Source: Urechis unicinctus (lineage: Eukaryota > Annelida > Polychaeta > Xenopneusta > Urechidae). From it: 64,000 nucleotides of DNA. Each line of letters begins with the position of its first letter. The stretch's first letter is position 1. The DNA lies in contig CM067343.1 of the NCBI GenBank assembly GCA_034190875.2, positions 65,392,009-65,456,008 of the forward strand, in the 5' to 3' direction. This document shows, piece after piece, positions 42,691 through 57,594 of the stretch. The position numbers were made by a program, and so were the translations under genes. A model generated the notes under the pieces. The model had not been told where the DNA came from and did no database searches. It saw only the letters and a list, made by a program, of their open reading frames with translations.

Positions 42691-45057
42691 TGGTAAGATC
42701 GCATTTATTTTGGTTCCCTGTGACTGAAAAATACACAAAATTTGGAACAAAATTCTAACACTTGGTTTGCTGATTCCCCACTCCTGATTTATGAAAGGGG
42801 ATAGATTATCGCCCTGAAAACCTATCACATGATCTGACATATTAATACATATATTTATATGTCCTGTCATGTCCTTCTAGTTCTCGTGCCTGTGCTATAT
42901 GTTCAGTCTTCTCTCAGTTTCAGAAGTTATTCATATGTAGATACATACGCCATACTTCACTGAGTCACCAAAAGGAAAGACAGAATGTAAGGTGTGAAGG
43001 TCATGGTAATAATGTGATGCTAATACTGATAGAGATGAACATAATGCACCATGGCTGCAGCCTGGGTGTGGCAGTTGCACACTCCAGTCACTGAGTACAA
43101 AGATCCATGATAACAGCAACCCAATGGCAATGGGTAAATGAACAGTAACATGAGCAGCTTTTAAGAGGGATACAGAAAAACAATGGCCCCATTTCCGTCC
43201 CCTTCCGACCATTTGCCCCACCCCTTAGCTACAGCTTCACAAAAGCCTATTCACATCAAGCCCTGGTGTCTAATACCCCTTGACATCAGGCCCCCTGAAA
43301 GGCAACTTTCTGAGGCCATATCCAAATTGGACCCCATTTTTTGACTACGAAATATGCACTAACTTCATAACTTTATATCGGTTTCCAAAAAAGAAAGCAG
43401 TTTTGGGACTGTTTAGCTCTTGTGTGCCAGCCTTGCCCTAGGGCATTAATTGGGACCTGTTGATTAGGCTCTCAGACGGCTCTCATCCTCAAATCCAATA
43501 ATGCCCTCATTTCATCCTCTTGGCCAAGACGAAACTCCCTCACGGCCGGAAGGAGACATCCATGAGGAAAGCCCCCATACCTTGAAGTAGCAAAGTAGCA
43601 CTGGCTTCCAAACTTCGTTCAACGACCTAGTTTGCATACTTATTCATAACCCCTCTAAATGTTAATATTGGGAAACAGCCACTCACTATTAGCCATTGAT
43701 ATCACATAACCACCAGCAGTTGTTGCAGCATTTTTTTGCTGTTCCACACTCAAATGCCACTATCATATTATCGTTTGCCCAGCCACCACCGCTCGGTCTC
43801 CGAAATCATGGTTCTGAGCACTGAGTGATTAGAGTGCCTATGTGCCTTTCCGCCGTGCCAAGTGTCCCCAAATATGTGATTCAGTGACCCCAAATATATC
43901 TTAATCAAACCTTCCGTTACCCAGTTCAGCCCCATATTTGGAACGAGGTTGCCTAGCAAGCTGCTTGGCAACCGCACCTTGGAAACCAAAAGTTTTCAGA
44001 CTTTCAGTCGCTACGCGGCGCTGTGGTCTCAGAAAAAAGATCCTTACTTCTGCTGTTGCCATTTATGTTGTCAGACATTACCCTTCCTGCTTCAGTCTAA
44101 TGTGTGCACAATTATGCCCACAACTTGAATGAGTGAAGATTTTATGAAATCTACATTATGTAACTATAGCGAAGGAATACACATCGATAGCGAGGTAAAT
44201 TCAGAGCGCGTTATGATTTACAGCTAACATTCGTGTGGTTCATGGTTTTGGGGAGGCACTGTTATCAATGGAACGACATAACTGAATAAAACAGATTTCC
44301 ACAGTAGATCATGAATATTTCCAGTCAAATTATGTTAAAAACTTATCAACATAATTTCCATCATGTAAACTCTGCGCACAAATTAGAAGATGTCATTTCT
44401 TATGTCTGCGTTAATCGTAGAAATGTAATAACGAAATGAACCCTGATTGCCTTATAAAGTTATATGCGGCTGAACAGTCCCTTTAAATGCAGCTTCTAAA
44501 CTTCCCAAAGCCCTTCTGCATCCGACTCCAACATAGACTTTACACAGCAGGCGACAATCATCCTACTCCGTGGCAACTGTCCCGATAAACTTTCTTCAAA
44601 ATACTTAACAATATACTGTGCACCATTGGTTGCCAGCGGTCATTTATATTAGATGAACTAATTCCACAGCACAGGAACTGTATTATCGCTTGACAAGGAT
44701 CTTCACATTTATCTTGTTATTCTATGGATGATATTGTAACATAAAATTTACCACGTTGACGATGGAGATCATCGGGAAGGGTCAACCGTACAATTTCAAC
44801 AGTTTAACAGCATTAAACTCAAAAATATAACGGGAATAGCCAAAATAAAAGTCATTAATAACATAGAATATTCGGTTCGAGGGGGCACTTTTCCCCGTAC
44901 GCTTCATCCGAATTTTGTAAACTTCGAGTTCGGAACATTTCGCGCTATAACTTAAAATATCATAATGTATTCATAGATAAGCTTCAACGGGATTGCTTTA
45001 AGATTTCTCGTTGCCAACCACTTTCTTCATTAAAATTCTCTATGGAAACATAAAATT
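42691..45057. other. Non-coding, nothing recognised
   Basis: Unique DNA leading up to the segmental duplication boundary near 45058. Confidence 0.4.
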
Positions 45058-45303
45058 GACCAAGATTCAATACACTAATGGCGCCTCTAGAGGATGAATG
45101 CTGGCCAACACCCTATAGACGGACTTGCCCTTTGAATGAAAACGAAAGCATTGGAAACTCCCCGAAGCCGACCCTGAGAAAACCTGGGGAATCCCCATAT
45201 TTTCGGTTGAGGCGCTGACGCATCATTCCCTCCGTGTTTGTCGATGTTTTCAGACGCAAAGTGCGCTATTCATTGAATGCAATATTCATTGCAGCATACC
45301 AAA

Positions 45304-45636
45304 ATGGAGAAAGTGAAGTACAGTGTACCCGGAGAATTGATCGGTGAGTATGAGCAGTGTTTCATAGCAGGGTCATCCTTCTTTGGTTTCAATACAACCC
45401 GTTTCCGAATCGGATCAGCTCGTCGCAGTTGCTGCATCAACGCCTATGTCTTGTATATTTTCCCAAGTCTGGTATGTTTTTTCAAGTCGATTGGTGTGAG
45501 CGGGGATTTAATTTTGCATGTCCATCATCGCCTCCAATCTCACCCCAACACCCCGATCGCAAGGTTAATGGGGATGTGCCGCCAAATTGCCAAAAAAAAT
45601 TGTTGCGCGATCGAGCGACTGGGCGACTTTATGTGA
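45304..45636 (+). CDS. Short open frame or first coding exon, unknown
   Basis: It starts MEKVKYSVPGELIGEYEQCF and stays open for 110 codons. The sequence CGGTGAGTATG right after codon 13 is a strong splice-donor context, so a 13-codon first exon is equally possible. The duplicate at 58915 (METVKYSLLGELIGEYEQCF) diverges by frameshift after about 60 codons. I do not recognise the product and coding status is uncertain. Confidence 0.3.
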   Translation: MEKVKYSVPGELIGEYEQCFIAGSSFFGFNTTRFRIGSARRSCCINAYVLYIFPSLVCFFKSIGVSGDLILHVHHRLQSHPNTPIARLMGMCRQIAKKNCCAIERLGDFM

Positions 45637-46654
45637 GATCGCCGGTTTTTTAGATGTGCCGTCCGCCCGTCCCTCCATCCATCTATCCCCATATCCATCC
45701 ATCCATTCGTGTGTAAACTTTGGGTGGCACGTTTTCGTATTAAGCAAACTACTACTGCCGAATTGCGCACGGTCCCCCTCTCATTTTGATGGCTCTTTGC
45801 ATACCAAATATAAGCCCCAATGACCTTTGACCCCTGAGTTATTTTTGGCTATCTCATACACCATTGGAACCCAATATGACATCATATTTTATTTTGTTAT
45901 AAACGGTTACTGAAAATTATGTCAAAAGTAGCAGAGCTTCGAAGTCTATTGGCCTCTTATACACTTATGAAAACACATCCAAGAGTCACCCAGTTCATTC
46001 TAAGTTTAGATTAACAACAACATTATCAACAGGGGCCGAATTTACCTGGAGTCTGTTTGCGCAGCTATAAGTTTTACATGAAAAAAAATTGTTGCGCGAT
46101 CGAGCGGGCAGAGATTCAAACCCGGATTCGTCGTCTTAAACACCGGCCCATACGAGTTACATGAACTCTGAGACTGAATTAAATCGATACGACCAGACCT
46201 CCAGCGTGGAATGAAAACGGGGCTCCCTCAAAAGATGACCCATATTACACAAAGCCTCGCCTAGCAACGACCTAAATAGGCGGTGTAGATCAAGATGTGG
46301 ATGTAGCTTGCGCTACTCTGAACACATTGTAACACGTATCAAATTACTGTAACGGAGGAGGCGAATTAGACGGGCCACGCGTATTCCATGATAACAAAAA
46401 TTTTATTTGATCGTCGTACATCTCTCCAATTGACATCCTTGACCCTGTGATAGCAAATATTGTCGACACACACCACAAACGCGTGTACCTCTCATTGGTT
46501 TTATCGAACCCAGTGGAATTCACTGCACGTGAACCGGTAAAAGTTGGTTGTCCGTATTTTCCCGAGCCATTAACACCCTGTAATCGCCACATTCTATGAA
46601 TATGTTTCAGTGTATAGATTTAGCTGACTTCATTCTTAACGGCAGGGAATATGC

Positions 46655-47787
46655 AGTACGGAATTATTTAAAAATGGCCTGAAGACATGGGAGCGGCTAG
46701 CGATATCGCGATGTTGTTACCCGTGACGAGAGATACAATCGATCGATGTTATATAATCAATTTGTGACCCCGATACTTTGAATCTGGGGTAATAGATCTC
46801 TTATATAAATCTTTCTATCTTCAAGCTACCTTCTGTTGGGCGACATATGTTGATAAATACATATCTTTCTATCTTCAACCTACCTTCTGAAACGAATCCC
46901 TGTGAATGGAACTGCACTGTAATTGGGCTCCTTGATTCAAAACCCATATTTGATGTTAATTAGCTTTTCCAAGTTATATGGGGGTGACAACAAATGCATG
47001 TTGATGATGGTTAGCGTGTAAGATGTTGTAGCTGGCTATTCTATCATGTGACAACCTCATAGCCCCGGGGATGATGCACTGGCTGTACAATCATTTGTTC
47101 GCATTGTTATTAATTGACTTCAGTTGTGGCTGGCGAGAGACCAGCATCGCGTTCCATGTGCATAGAAGAATGTTGGCTCAGTCGTCGATGTCTACTGTGC
47201 GCACTATTAAGTAAGTGTGTTGTTTTTATTCAATAAGTAACTCAGGGCACATTAGATGCTTATATCCCTTCCACTAGAATCAACCAAACAGAATGATAAA
47301 TTTGAATGCATTCCCAAGGTATAAACATGTACTTCACTTAGTACAGCGCTACCCCGATAACTCCGGATCCATAAATTGGAGCTGCGATTTAAATGAAAAC
47401 GCGAGAAAGTAGTGCCCCTAGCGAACAGAGAGAAAACTAGCTTGGCGCGTCATTTTTGCAGGTTAAATTTGTCAGTAAGATTGCTATACGGATAAGAAAT
47501 GAAAATTAATTTTACTACATTGATTTTTTTAGAGATGATGGTCGATGGGAAACGCGAAATGAGCTGATTTCATTAAGTTGTGGGCTGTTACGGATGACCG
47601 ATGTCAATAAGACTTTTTTGTTCCTATTTTGTTCAAATAGCTCGCCATTTGTGGGTTAAAAAAACGGATCCAAGACCTGACGCGAGTTATGCAGATTTAC
47701 GAGCAATCACGTCGCGAGTTATCGGGGTAGACCTGTACGTGGCGCTTTCATTAATGTTGCTGTGGCGTGTTTCTTTAACAAGGTGTG
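46655..47787. other. Upstream region of the GCC-repeat gene
   Basis: No coding frame. It is strongly conserved with the distal copy from 46590 to 47787, including GATTTAGCTGACTTCATTCT and CGCTACCCCGATAACTCCGG; duplication age rather than function may explain this. Confidence 0.4.
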
Positions 47788-50421
47788 ATGGGCCTTGCAT
47801 CATCGCTGGCCTTCATCCTAACGACAGGAGTCTTCCATCACAAGAACACTCAACAGCGAGTTGTACAGCAATGCCAACAAGACTGTGCAGTGGGAATGTA
47901 CGCCAACCGAGGTACGTCCACTCACCATCGATTTGTACTCTATTAAGCTGATATTCGTCACGTTTATACCAGTCTTACATGTACCAAGTGTTTATGGCGC
48001 GTCTCTTCCTGGGTGCAGACTTATGTAATGAGACGTCGGGAGGTGACATATGCATTGACTGCCCTACTGGAACACATCAGAATCTCACAGGTCAGACCGA
48101 TTGCCAGGATTGTCCTGCAGGTCAATATCAGAATCTTACAGGACAATGGGCATGTATTTCATGTCCAGCTGGACAATATCAGGAATTAGGAAGGCAGACC
48201 TCCTGCAGGTTGTGCTCAGAAGGCCGATATCAGAGTCACAAAGGACAGTCAGCATGTATGCCTTGTCCTGCGGGGCATTATCAGGACATCAAGGGGCAGA
48301 CTTTGTGCAAACTTTGTGAAGCAGGCGAATATCAAAGCCATTCCGGACAAACCACCTGTCTGTCCTGCTCCGCTGGACAATACCAAGACCACGATGGTCA
48401 GACATTGTGCAAACTTTGCCCTGCAGGCCAGTACCAGGGTTCTACCAGCCGGACATCGTGCAGACAATGTCCTGCGGGACAGTTCCAGGGTTCTGCCGGC
48501 CAGGCATCATGCAGACACTGTCCTGCCGGACTGTACCAAGATTCAACCGGCCAGACGTCGTGCAGACATTGTCCTGCCGGACAGTACCAGAATTCTAGCG
48601 GCCAGGCGACTTGTATGACGTGTCCTCCAGGACAATACCAGCAGGAGACTGGTAAGGTGATGTGTTTAGATTGTCCTGTAGCCCACTATCAGGACAAATC
48701 AGGACGGACCTCGTGTGTGCACTGCCCACCAGGACACTACCAAGATCAGACGGGTCAAGCTAATTGCATAATGTGTGCGAGTGGAAACTTCAGCAGGTAG
48801 GCTATAGCATAGAACACTGAGTAGAGTTCGGCCAATGTCCTATTTACGTTATGAGGAAAATATATACGTTATGTGGGTGATGGTCTTATACTCGTATGTA
48901 CATTTTGAGGGTAATAGTCGTAATTTCCTTCTAATGGTCCGCTCGTATGTACGTTCCGAGTGTAAAAGGCGCATGTACTTCCTCAGGGAAATGCTCGAAT
49001 GTACCTTCTTTGAATAATGTAGGTTCCGAGGTTATGTTCGTATGTTGGTTCAACCGTCATCTTATATGGACTTTGCATTGTTGATCAGGTCGAGTGGTTC
49101 TGCCCAGTGTATGATGTGTCCTGCCGGGTCGTACAGTAACGCAGGCAGCCACATATGTACGCCTTGTCCAATCGGTAAAATCATCCTGATTCTTACACGT
49201 ATTGTTGCCCAATCAGTTTGAAGGAGAGAGCGGCATGTCACAGATACATCACTATGGTGTTCAAATCATACATCACAACGGGTGTTCTACTCACAGATTA
49301 GTATATTACAACACGATGTTTTTTTTTATGCAGGAACAGTCAGCTCAGAGCCAGGCTCAGTACAATGTACAGATTGTCCGGTAGGACAATACCAAAGTAC
49401 TTCTGGACAATCCACTTGCCAACTCTGTTCTGCGGGGCAATACCAAAGTACTGCAGGACAATCTACGTGCCAGCATTGTCCCGTAGGACAATATCAGAAT
49501 TCTCAAGGACAGCCTGTCTGTCAGCAATGTCCTGCAGGACAACACCAAAGTACTCGAGGACAGTCTACCTGTGATCTCTGTGGAGCGGGATCCTACTCAA
49601 GGTAACATACGCTCTTCAGTAAGTCTTGTTATCATCATCTGTATCGTGTAGATGAGCTAACGTCATTAACGAGCTATTCTGTTTACAGTGTTAGTGGCTC
49701 GACGCGATGTATCAGGTGCAATATGGGATCCTTCCAGGACTCGCCAGGCATGACGTCATGTCGTCGATGTCCAGCAGGTGATTCCTTCTGTTACTATCAG
49801 AGTCTATTCTATTTCAGATAATGATGATGGTTATTGTAAAGGTTGGTCGTGGTTAAACTGGTTTCTTAACCAGTAAAATTCGACCAGGTATCATTTCGTG
49901 TTTTATCTTACAACAAGCGTTGATCAACATCACACTGTTGATTCGTTTAACATGATGTTGAAGCCCCGGACGAATATGACCACCTCGTTCCCATGGAAGT
50001 AAGGTTTGCTGTTCTCTGTTATACAGGTTCCTACTCCAATTCACCCGGAGCAGCCAGCTGCGTCAAATGCCCAGCTGGTCATTTCCAACCAGTGAGTGGC
50101 AGTACCGCGTGCCGTCAGTGTCTAACAGGTCATTATCAGAACCGCGAAGGACAGACCCAATGCATTCCTTGCCCGCTTGGACATTATCAGATGTACAATG
50201 GACACAACCTGTGTCACAAGTGCCCCCCGACTACCTACCAAAGCAAACAAGGACAAGCTCAGTGTGTTGCATGTCCTGCACATTACTGTCATAATGCTCC
50301 CGGTGCAACATATTGTGTCCCGTGTAGCTCGGCCTCGGGAGCCGTGCCATTAAGGTGGTTAATAGGTGTTGCCATTATAGCAATGTGGAGAAAGTACACA
50401 CAAGCACATGTATGTATGTAA
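47788..50421 (+). CDS. Secreted or membrane GCC2/GCC3 (ephrin-receptor-like) Cys-repeat protein, six-exon model
   Basis: Exons: 47788-47911, 48019-48796, 49089-49174, 49334-49601, 49689-49777, 50027-50421. All introns are GT-AG and phases join cleanly, giving 579 codons. Exon 1 encodes a signal peptide ([18 protein letters not shown]) and the first Cys pair ([12 protein letters not shown]). The rest is about 20 repeats of roughly 23-24 residues of the form C-x2-CPAGQYQ-x3-GQ-x2-C, as in SCUBE/SVEP1-type extracellular proteins. The C-terminus ends with a short hydrophobic segment ([13 protein letters not shown]) and stops inside an AT microsatellite, so a further 3' exon may have been lost. 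A splice-acceptor-like CTTTAACAAG just before the ATG leaves open an upstream exon. Extracellular location is inferred; the ligand is unknown. Confidence 0.8.
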
Positions 50422-50444
50422 ATATATGTATATATATATATATT

Positions 50445-50476
<32 letters not shown>

Positions 50477-50517
50477 AATATGAATATGAATATATATATA
50501 TACATATATATATATAC

Positions 50518-50560
<43 letters not shown>
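50422..50560. repeat. (TA)n-rich microsatellite
   Basis: TATATA/TACATA tract immediately after the GCC-gene stop codon; it is the insertion target of the LTR element. Confidence 0.9.
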
Positions 50561-50561
<1 letters not shown>

Positions 50562-53500
50562 GTTATAATACTGTTTTAGTTAAGAGTACCCTCTCCCTCA
50601 CACCTTAATTATAGAGTACCCCCTCCCTCCCATCTTAATTATCAGCGCGGTACGACACGCCAATACCGGGCTATATAACCAACCCTCGCATATGAATACG
50701 GGAAGATCATCTAGTCAGAGGAACGATTCGGACCGCGAGATTCCGGGAGCTTCATTGTTGAAATTAAATAAGCCAAATAAGCAACTCTACTTCAGGACTC
50801 GCGTTAATTTCCTCTGATTAGTCCCCACTCCAGCAACTACAGGCAGTGATTAACAGTACTATAACGAAGAGCGTGCATAAGCGAGAAAAGCTTAGAAAAT
50901 CTAGCTTTACAAATGGTGTGAGAGTCCGGGAGCTGGCATCTTCTACTGTTGTCAGCATACAATTTCCCGACGCTTACACGCTCTTACATTAGAGAAGAAA
51001 GCTGACAATTGCTACACACGCCGAGAGAAGAGACACGAGGCCGCAAGCTACCACGTGATCATGATCCAGGGCAACGGCAGCGTACATCGGCCTCTTTCAC
51101 TCGACTCAACTATGGCGTACTAGCGACCTGGCGCTATCAACACATCGGAGATGACGACCCTTGCAACTTCTTCCATGGTAAGTACCTCACTCATATTTTA
51201 CATTAAAATGAGTTGACCGTAAAATTATTATTGCTCATTTGGACCTTCCGTCGCGCATAAGTACCTCCTCCACACAAAACACCCCTCCCGCTATCGCCTT
51301 AATTTTAACCTCCCGCATCCGACAAGCCTTATGCAAGGACGGGAAAACGCAAAATTTGTTAAAAATTATTTGAGGTCAAATATCCTCCATATTCAAATTA
51401 AGTATTAAATATTATGTTTGTTGGCGAACAATATGAGTGGGTCTTCGAGGACGCAAGGATGTGGCGCGGAAGATGAGCATTACCAATTTTGAACCAATAA
51501 CGAATTATGTCTACCTAGCCTCATTGATTCATTTTCATAGTATTCTTCGTTCATATTTCCCTTTTCAGAAATTTTTCCAACCAATGTCATATTATTTTTA
51601 GCCATATATATACTTTCTTCTCAGAACAGGACGCCGATATTCATTTTATATACATAACCATTTTTACATGCAATTATTTCACACAATCTTTACACACCTA
51701 TTTCTTTCCTTATTCCAACCATATAGCATTTTACCAACGATACCATCTCAGCCATCTTAGCATTTTACCAACGATACCATCTCAGCCACGTGTCAAACGC
51801 ATTCAAACGCATGAACCTGATGGTTAGACAAATTCGAATTTATCAAAGCGATCCACACATCAACCTTAGTGTCAAAGATAACAAGCCGTGAAATTCAAAT
51901 TTTGATCAGTCCAATTTAAGGCTTTAACAGTCAGCCCGTATACCGAATGATTAAACATCCTGCGCTCAGACATTCACGCAGATAAGAGACCCTCATTTTG
52001 CGTCCGCCAATTATCAAGGATTACAGACTCCTTTGTAATTCCAATAAACACGGCGTATCTGAGGCCCAAGCTGCCACCCTTTAATTGCACCTAATTTAAG
52101 TCTCAAAAGGCAGTCTTCAAAGTGACATACACATTTGACGCTTAATCTCACGCATCCTTTGCCGCCACCCGAAATCCAGTTAACTGTGAGTCCAGGTTTA
52201 AATTATAAGAAGACTTTTAAAACTTGTCTTCTTCCACGCAGCGCAAACTTGACACAATGATATCATCAATTATATTCACAATTATTTTGCCTCTATGTCT
52301 GCAGATAAGACAAAATCTTACAATAAGTGAAGTCAACTGCGCTATTATCGCACCGTCTGGCATATCATGCGGACACGCGTAAAATTAGCGACCCTTTATG
52401 TTACACATTACCCATAACGCTAATCTTATATTATTCAAGCATATGCGGGGTATAATCTCATGAAGGAATCTGCAGCTTAGGGAAGACGTGCGTATTTATC
52501 AAATTATTAATGGAGAAGTATCGTAAACATTTAATTCTCAATACATATATATGAGTCGTGTATATTGATCTTCTCCCGCACGTACAACACATACAATTAA
52601 AGTGTCACATCGTTGTGTATCCGGACTTACATGTTAGATAGTGGTCATGTGCAACATATATATTCTTTGAGGCATAACTATTCTAAACAGTCTCACAGCA
52701 GCATAGCTTTCTTAAATACTATCTTTTGCAATAACCGTCACTCATCTACACGCGCTCCAATCACCTTATGCAAAGTATACACAATCCTTCAAACACACCT
52801 CACACTTTTCTTTACGTGATACACCAATAATCATTTTGAGATGTTATAATATTACACATAAGTAACATACCCACTCACACTTACACATTGAACACTCATG
52901 TTTTTAATACGTCCTACATTACCCATAACCAAGACACACTGATCGCTGCCGTCAGTTAATTTGTTCCCAGGTATATTTACACCAAACAAGAGGGAGATAT
53001 CGCCTTCATCCGACGCGCCAACACCTTGTAGCCAAAGCTTACGTCTCCCTGACCAAGGATACAGTGGAGACACAACGGCACAACCAGGCGTCGGATAACG
53101 CACACACCCCTCCCCTCAAGCGACACCTGGAGAACCCAATGCGGCAGCCCTCCAGATATTTCATCTTCAAGAAGCATCCAAAGAAATCCACAAATTTCAA
53201 TAACTTTAACGGCATTAGTCCATTGTTCTTGTATATTTAATTTTCATGACATTAGTTTAATTCTTCCGAAATTAATAATTAAATTAGATACAATAAGTAA
53301 TTTCACTATTTTCACCATTTTAAGTATAGGCTCATCGCTTTTTCCCATGTGGTTTTAGTGCGGAGTAATACTGTGAAAATGTAATTAATGTCATAACGGC
53401 TAGATTATTCCATATTTTAATTCTTTCCATTTTATTGTAATATATTTATTTTAATACCATTTAGGCTAGCAAAATTAGATCATTTGAAAAATTATTGTAA

Positions 53501-54116
53501 ACTTATATAATTACCTATTTTGTTATGGATATGTGCCAATGTCAAACAGTATTGGCGCATGTCCAAGCTACCCTGGGATCACTCCAAATTCAAAATCTAA
53601 TAATATTGGGCTCGTGTCGTGCTGTCCCTTTACTTTATAACTCATATTCCAAATTCTATTTCATCAACCTTCAATTAGTTTAACAAAGTCAATTTTCAAA
53701 ATTCAAGGGTAAATTCTAAATTTATTGAACAGTGGAAGTTCAACTTTATTATGGTTGGGGAGGATGTTATAATACTGTTTTAGTTAAGAGTACCCTCTCC
53801 CTCACACCTTAATTATAGAGTACCCCTCCCTCCCATCTTAATTATCAGCGCGGTACGACACGCCAATACCGGGCTATATAACCAACCCTCGCATATGAAT
53901 ACGGGGAGATTCATCTAGTCAGAGAAACGATTCGGACCGCAAGATTCCAGGGAGCTTCATTGTTGAAATTTAATAAACCAAATAAGCATCTCTACTCCAG
54001 GACTCGCGTTAATTTCCTCTGATTAGTCCCCACTCCAGCAACTACAGGCAGTGAGTAACTTTACAATAACGAAGAGCGTGCATAAGCAAGAAAAGCCAAG
54101 AAAAACTAGCTTTACA
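50561..54116 (+). mobile_element. Non-autonomous LTR retrotransposon (LARD-like), both LTRs present
   Basis: 5' LTR 50561-50911 and 3' LTR 53765-54116 both run TGTTATAATACTG to AGCTTTACA; I count roughly 20 differences (about 94 percent identity). A TATA box (TATATAA) is at 50672-50678 of the 5' LTR. A candidate primer-binding site, TGGTGTGAGAGTCCGGGA, starts 2 bases after the 5' LTR; a purine tract (GGTTGGGGAGGA) ends right at the 3' LTR. The flanks share CATA, a likely short target duplication within the microsatellite. The 2.85-kb interior has no frame above about 83 codons and no gag, protease, RT or integrase motif, so mobilisation would need proteins in trans. Confidence 0.85.
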
Positions 54117-54239
54117 CATACATACAGACATATATTTATGTGTGTGTGAATGTCTGAATCTATGCTCTTATGTTTATATAAATAAGGTTATAGTGAATAA
54201 TCAAATATACCAGGGTCAGTGCGTAATTTTTAATAAGAT

Positions 54240-54990
54240 TCTGAGCCGGAACACGGATATTTTACTATTCTGAGACAATAACCGCTTGTGGACGGGATCA
54301 ATGAGGGATATTCAAGATCGCCAAAAAACTGCTTGCTGAGGTGATAAGTACCTCAGTTCCAACGGATACTTCTTCAATCAAAAAATCACAGATATTCGAC
54401 ATGGACTTTCGCGAGATAGCGGGAATGATGTCCCGGATACAGATGTACCTTTTAAACATTTTTGGTAGCATTTGTGCCAGAAACCCAGAAGAAGTCAAAG
54501 CGAACATACCGAAATGGCCCGACAAGTCATACAGCCTAAATCCTCTGCCAACCTAGCATCTAAAGGCCTGCATAGATGAGCTGGCTTGCTAGAAGATGGT
54601 AGAGTGTTTCTGCCTAGTAACATCGCGGCAAGACTACAACAAAGGCCTGTTATGTGGACTGCCCTATAATTTTCAACATAGGCCTCAGCTGGTACAAAAT
54701 ACGGCGGCCCGCATAATCACCCATACAAAGCAGACCAGTTACATCACCACTGCCTAGCGGGAACTTCATTGGCTGCAAACTAAGTCACGCCTGGAATGCA
54801 CTCTCCTTTTTTCTGTTCTGTGCCTCTATTGGTCAGGCACCTCAATATATCTGTGATCATCGTTCATCAACCAAAGAGATCGTTGAGGTCCCAGCACCTC
54901 CGATCCCTCTTGATCTCGTGTGTAAAAACTGTTTGCTGCCATCTACCGCAGTTCCTTGGAACTGGCCCCCTTTGCGATATGCGATAAATA
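54240..54990 (+). mobile_element. CR1/L2-type LINE relic (reverse transcriptase ends)
   Basis: 54480-54560 holds PDKSYSLNPLPT, the decayed form of the 'K-S-x-x-L-D-P-x-P-T' motif at the start of CR1/L2 RT domains. 54690-54990 encodes, with stops, QLVQNTAARIITHTKQ, ITTA-stop-RELHWLQTKSR and ELAPFAICDK, the C-terminal region of the same polyprotein. The central RT is deleted. It sits next to the 3' LTR. Confidence 0.7.
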
Positions 54991-55235
54991 ACAGATGCGA
55001 ACAGTTTTAAAAAAAAAACGTTTTGTCATAACCCACATTTTTAAAGGTGCTTATGATAAGTGATATAGATCTGATATGTACTGAACTCTTTGTTTAATAA
55101 TACAAGTTTGGAACACAGTTTTTTAATGCAACTTTTGTAGAATTTACACAACTATAATGTGTAACTATATTTGTATACATGCATGTTAGATAGTTCCTTT
55201 TTATTTGACTGATTTGAACATATATAAACACATTA

Positions 55236-57178
<1,943 letters not shown>

Positions 57179-57594
57179 AAGGAAGTGTTTGTCAGTTTTC
57201 ATTGGTGGTAAGTGGCAGAGCAACGAAAGAAAGCTCCTGTCCTGATTGGGCCCAATGTTCACCTGCACTATAGGAATTGATACCCAAAAGGTAATGGAAA
57301 GTCACAACAGCACGAGTATTATTGTATTGGTATTCTGTTTTTGCACGCGGGGGATGTGTACTGGTGAGGTAGTGTTTATCGTCAATTGTGCCACGGTGTA
57401 GCGGGACAGAATTGTGCGACATTTGTTCCATCCATTTTAAATAGCACATGACAATGGAACGGCACTAAAGGCGTAGCTGAAGACAAAAATGTAATCAAAG
57501 GAGTTATGTCTCGTCTGCACAGCAATAGATTCTCTCAATCGCTCCCGCAAAGACCCAACAAGATATTTGAGAGCACCTAGACTTTGTCTAGGTT

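Larger units (their letters stand above)
45058..49705 (+). repeat. Segmental duplication, proximal copy
   Basis: It matches 58772 to the window end in direct orientation, about 13.7 kb away at the start and 14.4 kb at the genes. Differences come from insertions in the distal copy (a divergent Pro/C-rich tract at about 59175-59690 and a 590-bp insert at 60230-60820). The gene-bearing part is near-identical. Confidence 0.85.

Noticed and set aside
46075-46150. tRNA-like B-box (reverse complement GGGTTTGAATCTCTGCCCG) also at about 60020
   Set aside because: No cloverleaf with a 5' half could be drawn; possibly a tRNA-derived SINE tail, but too weak to list.
54298-54556. Small independent genes on both strands
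   Set aside because: The plus-strand content fits a decayed LINE polyprotein; the minus frame is its shadow.
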